Below, in pieces: positions 19,351 to 27,709 of a DNA stretch of 64,000 nucleotides (position 1 is its first letter; every line of letters begins with the position of its first letter). The DNA comes from Chryseobacterium sp. JV274 (GTDB taxonomy: Bacteria; Bacteroidota; Bacteroidia; Flavobacteriales; Weeksellaceae): positions 4,671,001 to 4,735,000 of the forward strand of contig NZ_LR824569.1 in the NCBI RefSeq assembly GCF_903969135.1, written 5' to 3'. The notes beneath the pieces are model-generated. The model saw only the letters and a program-made list of their open reading frames with translations. It was not told the origin of the DNA and ran no database searches. The position numbers and the translations under genes are program-made.

Positions 19351-19386
19351 AAAAAAGCGCTGAAAATATTTTCAGCGCTTTTTTTA
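19351..19386. terminator. Bidirectional terminator between scoA and the ABC exporter gene
   Basis: A continuous 17-bp perfect self-complementary sequence (19351-19367 with 19368-19384) centred on AT, with core AAGCGCTGAAAAT. The A-run on one side and T-run on the other allow termination in both directions. It reaches into the stop codon of the converging ABC gene. Confidence 0.9.
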
Positions 19387-21186
19387 TGCTTGAGGATTCA
19401 GTGTTTTTCTTTCTCCGATTTGTTGTCTCCACATGGCGTAATAAAGGCCTTTTTCGGCAATCAGATTGCTGTGGGAGCCTGTTTCCACTACCTGCCCACG
19501 TTCAAGAACATAGATTTTATCAGCATGCATAATTGTACTTAAACGATGTGCAATAAGTACTGTAATTTGTTCTCTCTCTTTTGATATGTCCTTAATGGTT
19601 GTAGTAATTTCTTCTTCAGTAATACTGTCCAACGCAGAAGTAGCTTCATCAAATATCAGCAGATGAGGTTTTCTTAAAAGCGCCCTTGCAATGGCAATTC
19701 TTTGCTTTTCACCGCCACTCAGCTTCAGACCGCCTTCACCAATAACGGTTTCAATTCCTTTTTCAGCCCTTTCCAGCAATGCTGTACAGCTCGATTTCTG
19801 TAAAGCAACAGCCAGTTCCTCTTCAGTAGCTGAAGGATTTACGAAAAGAAGGTTTTCTTTAATAGTTCCTGCAAATAACTGGGTATCCTGCGTTACAAAA
19901 CCAATTTGATTTCTCAGTTCATCAAAATCAAACTCCTTTCCATTAATTCCATTGTAAAAAATATTCCCTTCCTGAGGTCTGTACAGTCCAACCAGCAGTT
20001 TTACCAATGTACTTTTTCCGGAACCGCTAGGCCCTACAAAAGCAATAGTTTCTCCGTTTTTAAGATCAAAAGAGATATTATTCAAGGCTTTATACTGAGC
20101 AGACTGATGTTTGAAAGAAACATGTTTGAATTCCAGCTCTTCAATAGCGCCAATTTGTTTTGGATGAAGAGGCTTTTCTTCTACTTCTTTTTTCATTAAA
20201 CGGTCAAAATTCTGAAGAGAAGCTTCTGCTTCACGGTAAGAAATAATGATGTTCCCGATTTCCTGCATAGGCCCGAAAATAAAGAAACCATAAAACATCA
20301 GAGACAGATACTGCCCTGGAGTCACAATATTTTTAAAAATTAAATACAATAAAGTCAGGGTAATCATTTGCTGGAGAAAATTCACCATCGTTCCCTGGAT
20401 AAAACTTAAAGAACGGATGCTTTTTACCTTTCTCAATTCAAGACCAAGGATTTTATAGGTATTGTTATTTAAACGGATTACTTCCTGATTGGTTAATCCT
20501 AAACTTTTAACAATCTCAATATTTCTTAAACTTTCTGTAGTACTTCCGGCTAACGCTGTTGTTTCAGTAACAATGTTTTTCTGAATTACTTTTATTCTCT
20601 TACTCAATAAATTGGTGACAATAGCAATAAAGAAAATTCCAGAGATATAAACCGGCATAATAGACCAGTGTAAACGGATCGCATATACTGAAACGAAGAT
20701 AATACTCACCAGAATTCCGAAGAAAATATTGATGAAATTAGTAATGAATTTTACCGTATCTTCTCTTACTTTCGTTAAAATAGACAAGGTTTCACCACTT
20801 CTCTGATCTTCAAACTCCTGAAAAGGCAACGCCATGGAATGTCGAAGACCATCTGTGAATATTTTTGCTCCAAATTTTTGGGTAATCACACTTACTACAT
20901 AATCCTGAAAAGCTTTTGCAATTCTACTTACCATGGCCGTTCCGATAAGTAACCCTAGAAAATAAAATGCGCCATGGTATACTGTGCTGCCGTAGAGATA
21001 TTCGTTAAGATTTCTGGGCAGCAGTTTTTCTTTATCAAAAAAATTAGGGTGAGTAACCAGCTGATCCAGGATATTTCCTGTAATAGCCGGCGCAAATAAA
21101 GAGAAAACCTGATTAATAGTAGCCAAAAATAAAGAAATGAGAATCAGCCACTGATAAGGTTTAAGATATTTAAAAAGTATTTTCAT
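19384..21186 (-). CDS. ABC exporter, fused membrane and ATPase domains (MsbA/LmrA type)
   Basis: 600 residues from the ATG at 21186 (MKILFKYLKPYQWLILIS). A TTG seven codons upstream is in frame but less likely. The N-terminal half has about six membrane helices of the ABC type-1 exporter fold. The ATPase half holds Walker A GPSGSGKST, the signature LSGGEKQRIAIARAL, Walker B HLLIFDEATSALD and the switch IAHRLS. It should act as a homodimer in the inner membrane, exporting lipids, drugs or peptides. It lies between scoA and scoB on the opposite strand; no functional link to them is evident. Confidence 0.9.
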   Translation of the reverse strand: MKILFKYLKPYQWLILISLFLATINQVFSLFAPAITGNILDQLVTHPNFFDKEKLLPRNLNEYLYGSTVYHGAFYFLGLLIGTAMVSRIAKAFQDYVVSVITQKFGAKIFTDGLRHSMALPFQEFEDQRSGETLSILTKVREDTVKFITNFINIFFGILVSIIFVSVYAIRLHWSIMPVYISGIFFIAIVTNLLSKRIKVIQKNIVTETTALAGSTTESLRNIEIVKSLGLTNQEVIRLNNNTYKILGLELRKVKSIRSLSFIQGTMVNFLQQMITLTLLYLIFKNIVTPGQYLSLMFYGFFIFGPMQEIGNIIISYREAEASLQNFDRLMKKEVEEKPLHPKQIGAIEELEFKHVSFKHQSAQYKALNNISFDLKNGETIAFVGPSGSGKSTLVKLLVGLYRPQEGNIFYNGINGKEFDFDELRNQIGFVTQDTQLFAGTIKENLLFVNPSATEEELAVALQKSSCTALLERAEKGIETVIGEGGLKLSGGEKQRIAIARALLRKPHLLIFDEATSALDSITEEEITTTIKDISKEREQITVLIAHRLSTIMHADKIYVLERGQVVETGSHSNLIAEKGLYYAMWRQQIGERKTLNPQA

Positions 21187-21308
21187 TCTGTTAAAATAAT
21201 GAGGCAAAATTACAGATATTATTTTAACTAACAGTGTTAATTATTGAACACAACAAAGCTCTTTTGTATTCAAGTGAAAATAATTAAATTGCAGTCTAAG
21301 TTTTTATT

Positions 21309-21962
21309 ATGCTTACAAAAGAACAAATTGCCAAAAGAATTTCAAAAGAACTGAAAGATCGTTATTATGTAAACCTGGGAATTGGGATTCCTACTTTGGT
21401 TGCCAACTATGTTCCGGAAGGTATTTCCGTAGAATTCCAGAGTGAGAACGGAGTTTTGGGGATGGGGCCTTTCCCTTTCGCAGGAGAAGAGGATGCTGAT
21501 ATCATCAATGCCGGAAAACAAACCATTACTATTTTAGAAGGAGGTTCATTCTTTGATTCTGCATTCAGTTTCGGGATGATTCGTGGTCAGAAAGTAGACC
21601 TTACTATCCTTGGAGCCATGGAGGTTTCAGAAAACGGAGATATTGCCAACTGGAAAATCCCCGGAAAAATGGTGAAAGGAATGGGAGGTGCTATGGACCT
21701 TGTAGCTTCTGCTGAAAATATTATTGTTGCAATGATGCACGTGAACAAAGCGGGAGAAAGCAAAATCCTTAAGAAATGTACTCTTCCTTTAACAGGAGTC
21801 AACTGTGTAAAAAAAGTGGTTACTGAATTAGCTGTTCTGGATGTAACTCCGGAAGGTTTCAAACTCGTGGAAAGAGCACCGGGAGTTTCAGTAGAAGATA
21901 TTATTAAAGCTACAGAAGCAGATCTGATCATTGAAGGTGAAATTCCTGAAATGCAGTTCTAA
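21309..21962 (+). CDS. scoB: 3-oxoacid CoA-transferase subunit B
   Basis: 217 residues, standard for subunit B. The segment QSENGVLGMGPFP holds the catalytic glutamate in the ENG motif that forms the glutamyl-CoA thioester in SCOT enzymes. VNLGIGIPTLVANYVP and the terminal VERAPGVSVEDIIKATEADL are also characteristic. Partner of scoA at 18633. It ends with a strong terminator. Since the ABC gene runs the other way, scoB needs its own promoter in the 120-bp upstream gap. Confidence 0.93.
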   Translation: MLTKEQIAKRISKELKDRYYVNLGIGIPTLVANYVPEGISVEFQSENGVLGMGPFPFAGEEDADIINAGKQTITILEGGSFFDSAFSFGMIRGQKVDLTILGAMEVSENGDIANWKIPGKMVKGMGGAMDLVASAENIIVAMMHVNKAGESKILKKCTLPLTGVNCVKKVVTELAVLDVTPEGFKLVERAPGVSVEDIIKATEADLIIEGEIPEMQF

Positions 21963-21977
21963 TTTGATACAATATAA

Positions 21978-22015
21978 CAGTTTCGGCCTCACAAAGTGAG
22001 GCCGAAACTGTTTTT
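21978..22015 (+). terminator. Terminator of scoB
   Basis: A perfect 15-bp stem, CAGTTTCGGCCTCAC (21978-21992) and GTGAGGCCGAAACTG (21996-22010), has a three-base AAA loop and is followed by TTTTT. Confidence 0.93.
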
Positions 22016-22018
22016 AAT

Positions 22019-22260
22019 GACATAGGAGATCGGAGCGTCAAAAAAATAACTCCTGTGAACGTTAAGAAAATTCTCCTGTCCGAAGCGCGAGACGAATTTG
22101 GAACTAATTAACCAATATAGATTTCGCGCAAGTTTAGAATTTTTAGAGAGCAGGAATTATTTTTAGCGGAGAGGTCCCAGTCTTGAATTTTTGTTTCTTT
22201 TGTTTCAAGACAAAAGAAATTAAAACCAAAAAAGCTGCCTCAACATAAAACAGTTTTTTT
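22019..22260. repeat. Structured intergenic repeat, copy 1
   Basis: About 240 bp, nearly identical in three long blocks to copy 2 starting 286 bp later. Shared segments include CTCCTGTCCGAAGCGCGAGA, TTTCGCGCAAGTTTAGAATT and a hairpin TTTCTTTTGT/ACAAAAGAAA. Internal complementarity (GCGCGA with TCGCGC; AATTC..CTG with CAGGAATT) suggests a folded RNA or DNA element. It ends in a hairpin with arms AGCTG and CAGTT and a T-run. I see no coding capacity conserved between copies. Confidence 0.85.
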
Positions 22261-22304
22261 ATCATTTAAAATTTGACAAATATCTCTAATGATGACCCTA
22301 AAGC

Positions 22305-22548
22305 GACATAGGAAATCGTAGCGTTAAGAAAATAATCCTGTGAACGTTAAGAAAATTCTCCTGTCCGAAGCGCGAGACGAATTCAGTACCAATTAAGAAA
22401 TAATGATTTCGCGCAAGTTTAGAATTTTTAGAGAGCAGGAATTATTTTTAGCGGAGAGATCCCAGTCTTGAATTTTTGTTTCTTTTGTTTCAAGACAAAA
22501 GAAATTAAAACCCAACAAAAAAGCTGCCTCATCAATGAAACAGCTTTT
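22305..22548. repeat. Structured intergenic repeat, copy 2
   Basis: The second copy of the element at 22019. Differences concentrate in the first 35 bp and in the loop between the GCGCGA and TCGCGC arms, which is the pattern expected of a conserved stem with a free loop. It ends in AAAAGCTG...CAGCTTTT, a hairpin that could terminate the DUF4197 gene from the minus strand. Confidence 0.85.
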
Positions 22549-22586
22549 ATATATTTTAACGGTTAGTAGGTCATTCAACCTCTTAA

Positions 22587-23396
22587 TTATTTCCCATCCT
22601 GAGCCCGAAATACCTTCTGCAAAATGCTTGTCGTCCTCATTGCAGGTGTATTTCTGATTCCGCTTTCTTTATCGGCTACCATTTTGAATACGCCGTTGAT
22701 GGTTTCTGTAGTAACATATTCGTTAAGATCTGTTGTTACAGACTGTCCCGTAAAAGTATTATATTTTGAAATCAGATTTTTCCAAAGCGTATCGGCACCT
22801 ACTTTTCCTAATGAAGCCTTTACTTTAGGCTGAAAAGCACTGAACAGCTGAGATTGGGTTTTTCCCTGAAGATAACTTGTTGCTGCGTTATTACTGCCCA
22901 ATAAAATATTCTTGGCATCCGTAATGGTCATAGAGGTAATAGCGCTGGTGAAAATAGGAGCAGCTTCCGTTACGGCATCTTCAGCAGCTCTGTTTAATAA
23001 TTTCACACCTTCATCAGCAAGGCTTCCCATACCGATGGAACGTAAAGTAGTGTCGATCTTTCTTAATTTTTCAGGCATTAAAATTTTTACCGCTTCATTT
23101 TTAAAAAAACCATCTGTAATCGCCAGTTTTTTGACTCCGTCCGTTACCCCCATGCTTAAAGCTTCTTTTAAACCTGAAGAAATCTGGGTAGAAGTAAGGT
23201 TTCCAAGATTGGCAGATGAATTATTAGTCTGACTGGAAGTTGTGGTGGTAGTGGTTTTAGTACCGTTAGTTTTTACCGGAGCATTCAGATCTACACCTGT
23301 TTTATCTTTAACGGCAGATTTTATGATATCGAAAATCTGTGCCTGTGTTGACATTGAGAATAATAATCCGGCTGCCAGAAAAATGTTTTTTTTCAT
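22587..23396 (-). CDS. Exported DUF4197 family protein
   Basis: 269 residues with a signal peptide (MKKNIFLAAGLLFSMSTQAQ). A Thr/Ser-rich low-complexity linker (about 45-65) precedes the DUF4197 domain, with LTSTQISSGLKEALSMGVTDGVKKLAITDGFFKNEAVKILMPEKL and the end DKESGIRNTPAMRTTSILQKVF. No biochemical role is established for the family as far as I know. The protein is probably periplasmic. It is monocistronic and its 3' end abuts repeat copy 2. Confidence 0.85.
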   Translation of the reverse strand: MKKNIFLAAGLLFSMSTQAQIFDIIKSAVKDKTGVDLNAPVKTNGTKTTTTTTSSQTNNSSANLGNLTSTQISSGLKEALSMGVTDGVKKLAITDGFFKNEAVKILMPEKLRKIDTTLRSIGMGSLADEGVKLLNRAAEDAVTEAAPIFTSAITSMTITDAKNILLGSNNAATSYLQGKTQSQLFSAFQPKVKASLGKVGADTLWKNLISKYNTFTGQSVTTDLNEYVTTETINGVFKMVADKESGIRNTPAMRTTSILQKVFRAQDGK

Positions 23397-23408
23397 CTTA
23401 TTTTTTTA

Positions 23409-23416
23409 CAAATTTA
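23409..23416 (-). promoter_or_regulatory. -7 box of the DUF4197 gene
   Basis: TAAATTTG on the minus strand matches TAnnTTTG and is about 12 nt upstream of the ATG. No TTG lies at the expected distance, so the assignment is tentative. Confidence 0.4.
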
Positions 23417-23630
23417 AATCTTTTAATTTTTTTAAGTCGTCTAAGTTGATCAAAAAGCAAACCATAATGTACAGAATATAATAGAAGAATATCTAAGAAC
23501 ATGTTTTAGCAAATGGTAAATTGTCCATTCACAAGAATCTAAACAATTGAAGGTGCTTAAATTTTGTGTTTAAAAAGACCCCAAGAGTTTTGAAAAATAA
23601 TTATCTTAGCTCAAACCTTAACCACTTCCA

Positions 23631-25895
23631 ATGATACGGACTTTTTTAGTATTTTTTGTATTGATTTCAAACGTGATTTTAGCCCAAAATAAATTGAATC
23701 TAATCCCTTACCCTCAAAAAGTTGAATCTTTACAGGGAGAATTTATCATTCCTGAAAAATTCGTATTAAGTGGTGATCTGCCAAAAGAGGAAACAGAATA
23801 TTTCAAAAAAAGGATAGGATCTCAGTTAGAATTTCAATATGCTCAGAAGAGTGGTGGTATTCATTTAACGAGTTCTATGATTCCTCCGCTTTCTCCGGCA
23901 GATGCTGAACAGAAAAAAGAATATTACTCAATAGAAATTTCTCCAAACCAAATTCATGTAAAGTCTTATACCAAGCAAGGATATTTTCTGGCTCTTCAAA
24001 CTTTAGTTCAGATTATTGAGCAGTTTAAAGAAACAAAAAAAATTCCGGCAATGAAGATTGAAGATCAGCCGAAGTTTGCCTGGAGAGGAATGCATCTGGA
24101 TGTATGCCGTCACTTTTTCACAGTGGATGAGGTGAAACAGTATATCGACTATCTGGCCATGTACAAACTGAATACTTTCCATTGGCATTTAACAGATGAC
24201 CAGGGATGGAGAATTGAAATAAAAAAATATCCAAAGCTTACTCAGATTGGATCAAAACGTAAAGAATCCATGATTGGAGCTTATGTTGATAATACTTTTG
24301 ACGGAAAGCCATACGGACCTTATTTTTATACCCAGGAACAAATAAAAGAGGTGGTAAAATATGCTCAGGACAGACATATCATAGTAGTTCCGGAAATCGA
24401 AATGCCGGGCCATGCTTTGGCTGCTTTATCCGCATATCCTGAATTGGCCTGTACAAAAGGGCCTTTTGAAGCCGCTACGAAATGGGGTGTTTTTGATGAT
24501 GTTTTCTGTCCGAAGGATGAAACATTTACGTTCCTGGAGAACGTTTTGGACGAGGTGATGAAGCTATTCCCATCCAAATACATTCACATCGGCGGTGACG
24601 AATGCCCGAAGACGAGATGGAAAGAATGTGCACACTGTCAGGAATTAATTAAGAAAAATAACTTAAAAGATGAGCATGGCTTACAAAGCTATTTCATTCA
24701 TAGAATTGAAAAATATGTCAACAGCAAAGGACGAAAAATCATTGGCTGGGACGAAATTTTAGAAGGAGGATTGGCACCCAATGCTGCTGTAATGAGCTGG
24801 ACTGGTGTAAACGGAGGTATTGAAGCTGCAAAATCAAAGCACTTTGCTGTAATGACGCCCGGAGCATATTGTTATTTCGACCATTATCAGGGAGATCCGC
24901 AGTCAGAGCCAAATGCTTTTGGAGGTTTTACTCCTTTAGACAAAGTATATTCTTATAATCCTATTCCTTCCGAACTGAATGCAGAACAGGCAAAATATAT
25001 CATGGGAGTTCAGGCCAATTTATGGACAGAATATATTTTAGACTTTAAACAGGTGCAATATATGATCTTTCCAAGATTAATGGCACTTTCTGAAGTAGGC
25101 TGGGGAACATCGGACCCCAAAAATTATAAAGAATTTGAAAACAGGGTAATCAACCAGTTTAAAGTTCTGGATAAGATGAAGGTGAACTATGCAAAGAGTA
25201 TTTATAATATCACCGGAAAAGTAATTCCTTCAAATAACGGAATTGCTTATGAACTGTCAACTTCACAAAACTCAAGTGGGATCAGGTACACGTTGGACGG
25301 AACAGATCCTTCCATCAATTCTAAAACCTATCAGAATGCTGTACAGATTCCTAATTCTTTAACGATAAAATCTGCTTATTTTGAAGACGGCCAGTTGAAA
25401 AGCGCTGTTTCTACTCAACAATTTACCATTTCAAAGACCACAGGGAAAAGTATAAGTCTTGAACAGCAGCCCAGTGAGAATTATTCTTTCGGAGGCGCTT
25501 TTACTTTAGTTGACGGTATTATTGGAAATGTAAAACAGTTGGGTAAAACATGGCTTGGTTTTCAGGGGAAAGATGTGGTGGCAACTATAGATTTTGGACA
25601 GAAAACAGCTTTTTCAGAAGTTTATTTCAATACTCTTGAAAATAAAGGAAGCTGGATTCACCTTGCCAGATCTGCAAAAATTTTCGTTTCTGATGACGGT
25701 AAGAATTTTAAAATGATCAAGGAAATTGCTGCTGCAGAGATCCAAAATGCCAAAGGAAAAATCAAATTGAACGTAGGAACACAAAATGCAAAATTCCTGA
25801 AGGTAAGTATTGAAAATGCAGGAATCATTCCGGCAGGAAACCCAGGAGCAGATTCAAAAGCATGGTTGTTTGTTGATGAAATTGGTGTAAATTAG
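23631..25895 (+). CDS. GH20 beta-N-acetylhexosaminidase
   Basis: 754 residues with a signal peptide (MIRTFLVFFVLISNVILAQ). Domain order: a GH20b-like alpha/beta domain (about 20-140); the GH20 catalytic barrel (about 150-500) with WHLTDDQGWRIEIKKYP and the catalytic Asp-Glu pair in HIGGDECPK; then a chitobiase C-terminal/FN3-like region (YTLDGTDPS) and an F5/8 type C-like domain at the end. It removes terminal GlcNAc or GalNAc from glycans or chitin oligomers by substrate-assisted catalysis. Location is periplasmic or outer membrane. A Crp/Fnr gene follows after 18 bp, possibly cotranscribed. Confidence 0.92.
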   Translation: MIRTFLVFFVLISNVILAQNKLNLIPYPQKVESLQGEFIIPEKFVLSGDLPKEETEYFKKRIGSQLEFQYAQKSGGIHLTSSMIPPLSPADAEQKKEYYSIEISPNQIHVKSYTKQGYFLALQTLVQIIEQFKETKKIPAMKIEDQPKFAWRGMHLDVCRHFFTVDEVKQYIDYLAMYKLNTFHWHLTDDQGWRIEIKKYPKLTQIGSKRKESMIGAYVDNTFDGKPYGPYFYTQEQIKEVVKYAQDRHIIVVPEIEMPGHALAALSAYPELACTKGPFEAATKWGVFDDVFCPKDETFTFLENVLDEVMKLFPSKYIHIGGDECPKTRWKECAHCQELIKKNNLKDEHGLQSYFIHRIEKYVNSKGRKIIGWDEILEGGLAPNAAVMSWTGVNGGIEAAKSKHFAVMTPGAYCYFDHYQGDPQSEPNAFGGFTPLDKVYSYNPIPSELNAEQAKYIMGVQANLWTEYILDFKQVQYMIFPRLMALSEVGWGTSDPKNYKEFENRVINQFKVLDKMKVNYAKSIYNITGKVIPSNNGIAYELSTSQNSSGIRYTLDGTDPSINSKTYQNAVQIPNSLTIKSAYFEDGQLKSAVSTQQFTISKTTGKSISLEQQPSENYSFGGAFTLVDGIIGNVKQLGKTWLGFQGKDVVATIDFGQKTAFSEVYFNTLENKGSWIHLARSAKIFVSDDGKNFKMIKEIAAAEIQNAKGKIKLNVGTQNAKFLKVSIENAGIIPAGNPGADSKAWLFVDEIGVN

Positions 25896-25913
25896 CTTTA
25901 TTAGAAATAAAAA

Positions 25914-26555
25914 ATGCAGGACGATACCGTACTTTCTTCCGAATTTTCATCATCACCGGATCTGGTAGAAAAGCTGTATCAATATGGTACAACCAAAAGC
26001 TATCATGAAGGAGATATTATATTAGATGAAAATGCTTCCATCCGTTCCATTCCTATTGTGATGAAAGGAATGCTGAAAGTCATCAGGACAGAAGAAGACG
26101 GACGTGAAATTTTACTGTACTACATCAAAGCGGGAGAAAGCTGTATCATGTCTTTTCTTGGCGGGATGCACAATGAAAAAAGCATTGTAAGGGCCGAGAT
26201 TGAGGAAGATGCGGAAATCCTTTTTCTGCCTGTAGACAAAGTGTCTTTATTCATCAAAGAACACCCGGAATGGTTAGACTATATCTTCAGATTGTATCAT
26301 AAAAGATTTGAAGAACTATTGGATATCATCAATGCCATTGCTTTCAAAAAAGTAGATGAAAGACTGTTGAATCTGCTGCAGAAAAAATCAGAACTTATCC
26401 ATTCTGAAACCATTAACACAACTCATGAGCAGCTTGCGAATGAGCTGGGAACCGCAAGAGTAGTAGTTTCCAGACTCCTAAAACAGCTTGAAGAAGAAGG
26501 AAGACTGAAATTAGGCAGAAACAAAATCACCCTTTTAAAAACCCTCAATTCATAA
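25914..26555 (+). CDS. Crp/Fnr family transcriptional regulator, probable regulator of the sulfur cluster
   Basis: 213 residues. The N-terminal cyclic-nucleotide-binding-fold domain (EGDIILDENASIRSIPIVMKGMLKVIRTEEDGREILLYYIKAGESC) precedes a winged helix (THEQLANELGTARVVVSRLLKQLEEEGRLKLG) with the recognition helix RVVVSRLLKQL. It lacks the N-terminal cysteine cluster of oxygen-sensing FNR. It is followed by genes for sulfite export and persulfide/thiosulfate handling, and two of these share an upstream element (26758 and 27630). Regulation of that cluster in response to sulfane sulfur or redox state is inferred, not shown. Confidence 0.85.
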   Translation: MQDDTVLSSEFSSSPDLVEKLYQYGTTKSYHEGDIILDENASIRSIPIVMKGMLKVIRTEEDGREILLYYIKAGESCIMSFLGGMHNEKSIVRAEIEEDAEILFLPVDKVSLFIKEHPEWLDYIFRLYHKRFEELLDIINAIAFKKVDERLLNLLQKKSELIHSETINTTHEQLANELGTARVVVSRLLKQLEEEGRLKLGRNKITLLKTLNS

Positions 26556-26589
26556 ACTATACCTCATTTTAATAAAGGATACTCAAATT

Positions 26590-26637
26590 CCCATCCTTTG
26601 GAGGGGGCAAAAATTCAGAGAATTTTTGACGGGATGG
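26590..26637. repeat. Nested inverted repeat, likely dispersed element
   Basis: An inner perfect 9-bp hairpin, CAAAAATTC (26608-26616) and GAATTTTTG (26620-26628), lies inside outer arms CCATCC (26591-26596) and GGATGG (26632-26637). I believe similar sequences are scattered in Chryseobacterium genomes, but I cannot check this here. Confidence 0.6.
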
Positions 26638-26757
26638 TCAATGATCATCACAAACCAAAAGTAAAGCAATCTCAAAGTTGAAAGATTACTCTATCTCCCA
26701 ACATAATCTCTTGTGTCCTTTGTGAACATATTAGTGCTCATTCGTGTTAAACCTTTC

Positions 26758-26812
26758 CTTATGTAACAAAAGTAGCTGTAGCCTTCCCCTCACTTTCCCA
26801 TTTTTGTATCAG
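26758..26812 (+). promoter_or_regulatory. Regulated promoter of the TauE gene, shared element copy 1
   Basis: A 24-bp element with core TGTAACAAAAGTAGCTGTAG (26758-26781) is separated by 21 bp from TTTGTATCAG (26803-26812). The same element and the same 21-bp spacing occur before the dioxygenase gene. The TTTG is taken as the 3' half of a -7 box, and the 24-bp element would be centred about 40 bp upstream of the start point, the usual place for a Crp/Fnr-type activator. Confidence 0.7.
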
Positions 26813-26830
26813 AATTATTTGAATAGTGAA

Positions 26831-27625
26831 ATGGAAATTATAGGATATGCAGCAGCAGTTTTAATCGGGATCTCTCTCGGTCTGATCGGAGGTGGAGGAA
26901 GTATTCTCACCGTTCCCGTTTTGGTTTATCTCTTTGGTCTCGATGCCTTTCTGGCAACGGAATATTCCCTTTTTATAGTGGGAGTAAACAGTTTGGTGGG
27001 GTCAATGTCGTATTTTAAAAAAGGGTTGGTCAATTTTAAAATGGCAATGATATTTGGAATTCCTTCTGTGATTTCCATTTTTCTGACCAGAATATATCTT
27101 CTTCCTTTTATTCCGGAAGAGGTGCTCAGAGTGCAAAACTTTATCATTACCAGAGATATTTTTTTATTATTGTTTTTTGCAGGTCTGATGATTCTGGCTT
27201 CTTATAAAATGATAAAAAGTAATGTTTCAGAAAAACTTCCAGAAAGGACTTTGGATAAGAATAATGCTTTGCTGGCAGCTGGGCAGGGTTCTGTTGTAGG
27301 CGTTCTGACCGGATTGGTAGGAGCAGGAGGTGGTTTTATGATCATTCCTGCGTTAGTCAACCTTTTGAAAATTCCAATGAAGATTGCGATAGGAACTTCT
27401 TTGGTCATTATTTCCTTCAATTCTTTGATAGGCTTCTTCTCTTCTGTAAATCAAGTAAAAATAGAATGGAAACTATTGATCTCTATTACAACAATTGCCA
27501 TTGCAGGAATTGTAATAGGTTCACAGTTATCAAAAAAGATAGACGGTAAAAAACTGAAACCGGCATTCGGATGGTTTATCCTTATCATGGGCATTTATAT
27601 TATGTCTAAAGAAATATTCTTTTAA
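26831..27625 (+). CDS. TauE/SafE family sulfite (anion) exporter
   Basis: 264 residues from the ATG at 26831 (MEIIGYAAAVLIGISLG). The frame is open upstream to 26744, but that extension would translate the shared promoter element, so the shorter start is chosen. There are eight or so predicted membrane helices in two halves, each opening with the family glycine motif (LIGGGGSILTVPVL and LVGAGGGFMIIPAL). The family exports sulfite, sulfoacetate or related anions. With the persulfide dioxygenase gene downstream, which makes sulfite, sulfite efflux is the likely role. Confidence 0.88.
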   Translation: MEIIGYAAAVLIGISLGLIGGGGSILTVPVLVYLFGLDAFLATEYSLFIVGVNSLVGSMSYFKKGLVNFKMAMIFGIPSVISIFLTRIYLLPFIPEEVLRVQNFIITRDIFLLLFFAGLMILASYKMIKSNVSEKLPERTLDKNNALLAAGQGSVVGVLTGLVGAGGGFMIIPALVNLLKIPMKIAIGTSLVIISFNSLIGFFSSVNQVKIEWKLLISITTIAIAGIVIGSQLSKKIDGKKLKPAFGWFILIMGIYIMSKEIFF

Positions 27626-27629
27626 ATTT

Positions 27630-27684
27630 CTTATGTAACAAAAGTAGCTGTAGAGGAAAAAATAAAGCAGGAAATTTGTATCAG
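27630..27684 (+). promoter_or_regulatory. Regulated promoter of the persulfide dioxygenase gene, shared element copy 2
   Basis: The 24-bp element identical to copy 1 occupies 27630-27653, followed after 21 bp by TTTGTATCAG (27675-27684). The intervening 21 bp is unrelated to copy 1, which shows that the two boxes and their spacing are what is conserved. The element starts 5 bp after the TauE stop codon. Confidence 0.72.
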
Positions 27685-27709
27685 ATAACAAAATCAAAAA
27701 AAATATATA

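Noticed and set aside
22019..22548. CRISPR array
   Set aside because: Only two long units of about 240 bp with no regular short repeats and spacers, and no cas genes nearby.
22393..22578. Open frame of 61 codons on the minus strand within repeat copy 2
   Set aside because: The matching frame is not open in the nearly identical copy 1, so the repeat is not coding.
26744..26830. N-terminal extension of the TauE gene
   Set aside because: The extension translates the shared 24-bp promoter element and the TTTGTATCAG core; the ATG at 26831 begins a normal TauE membrane helix.
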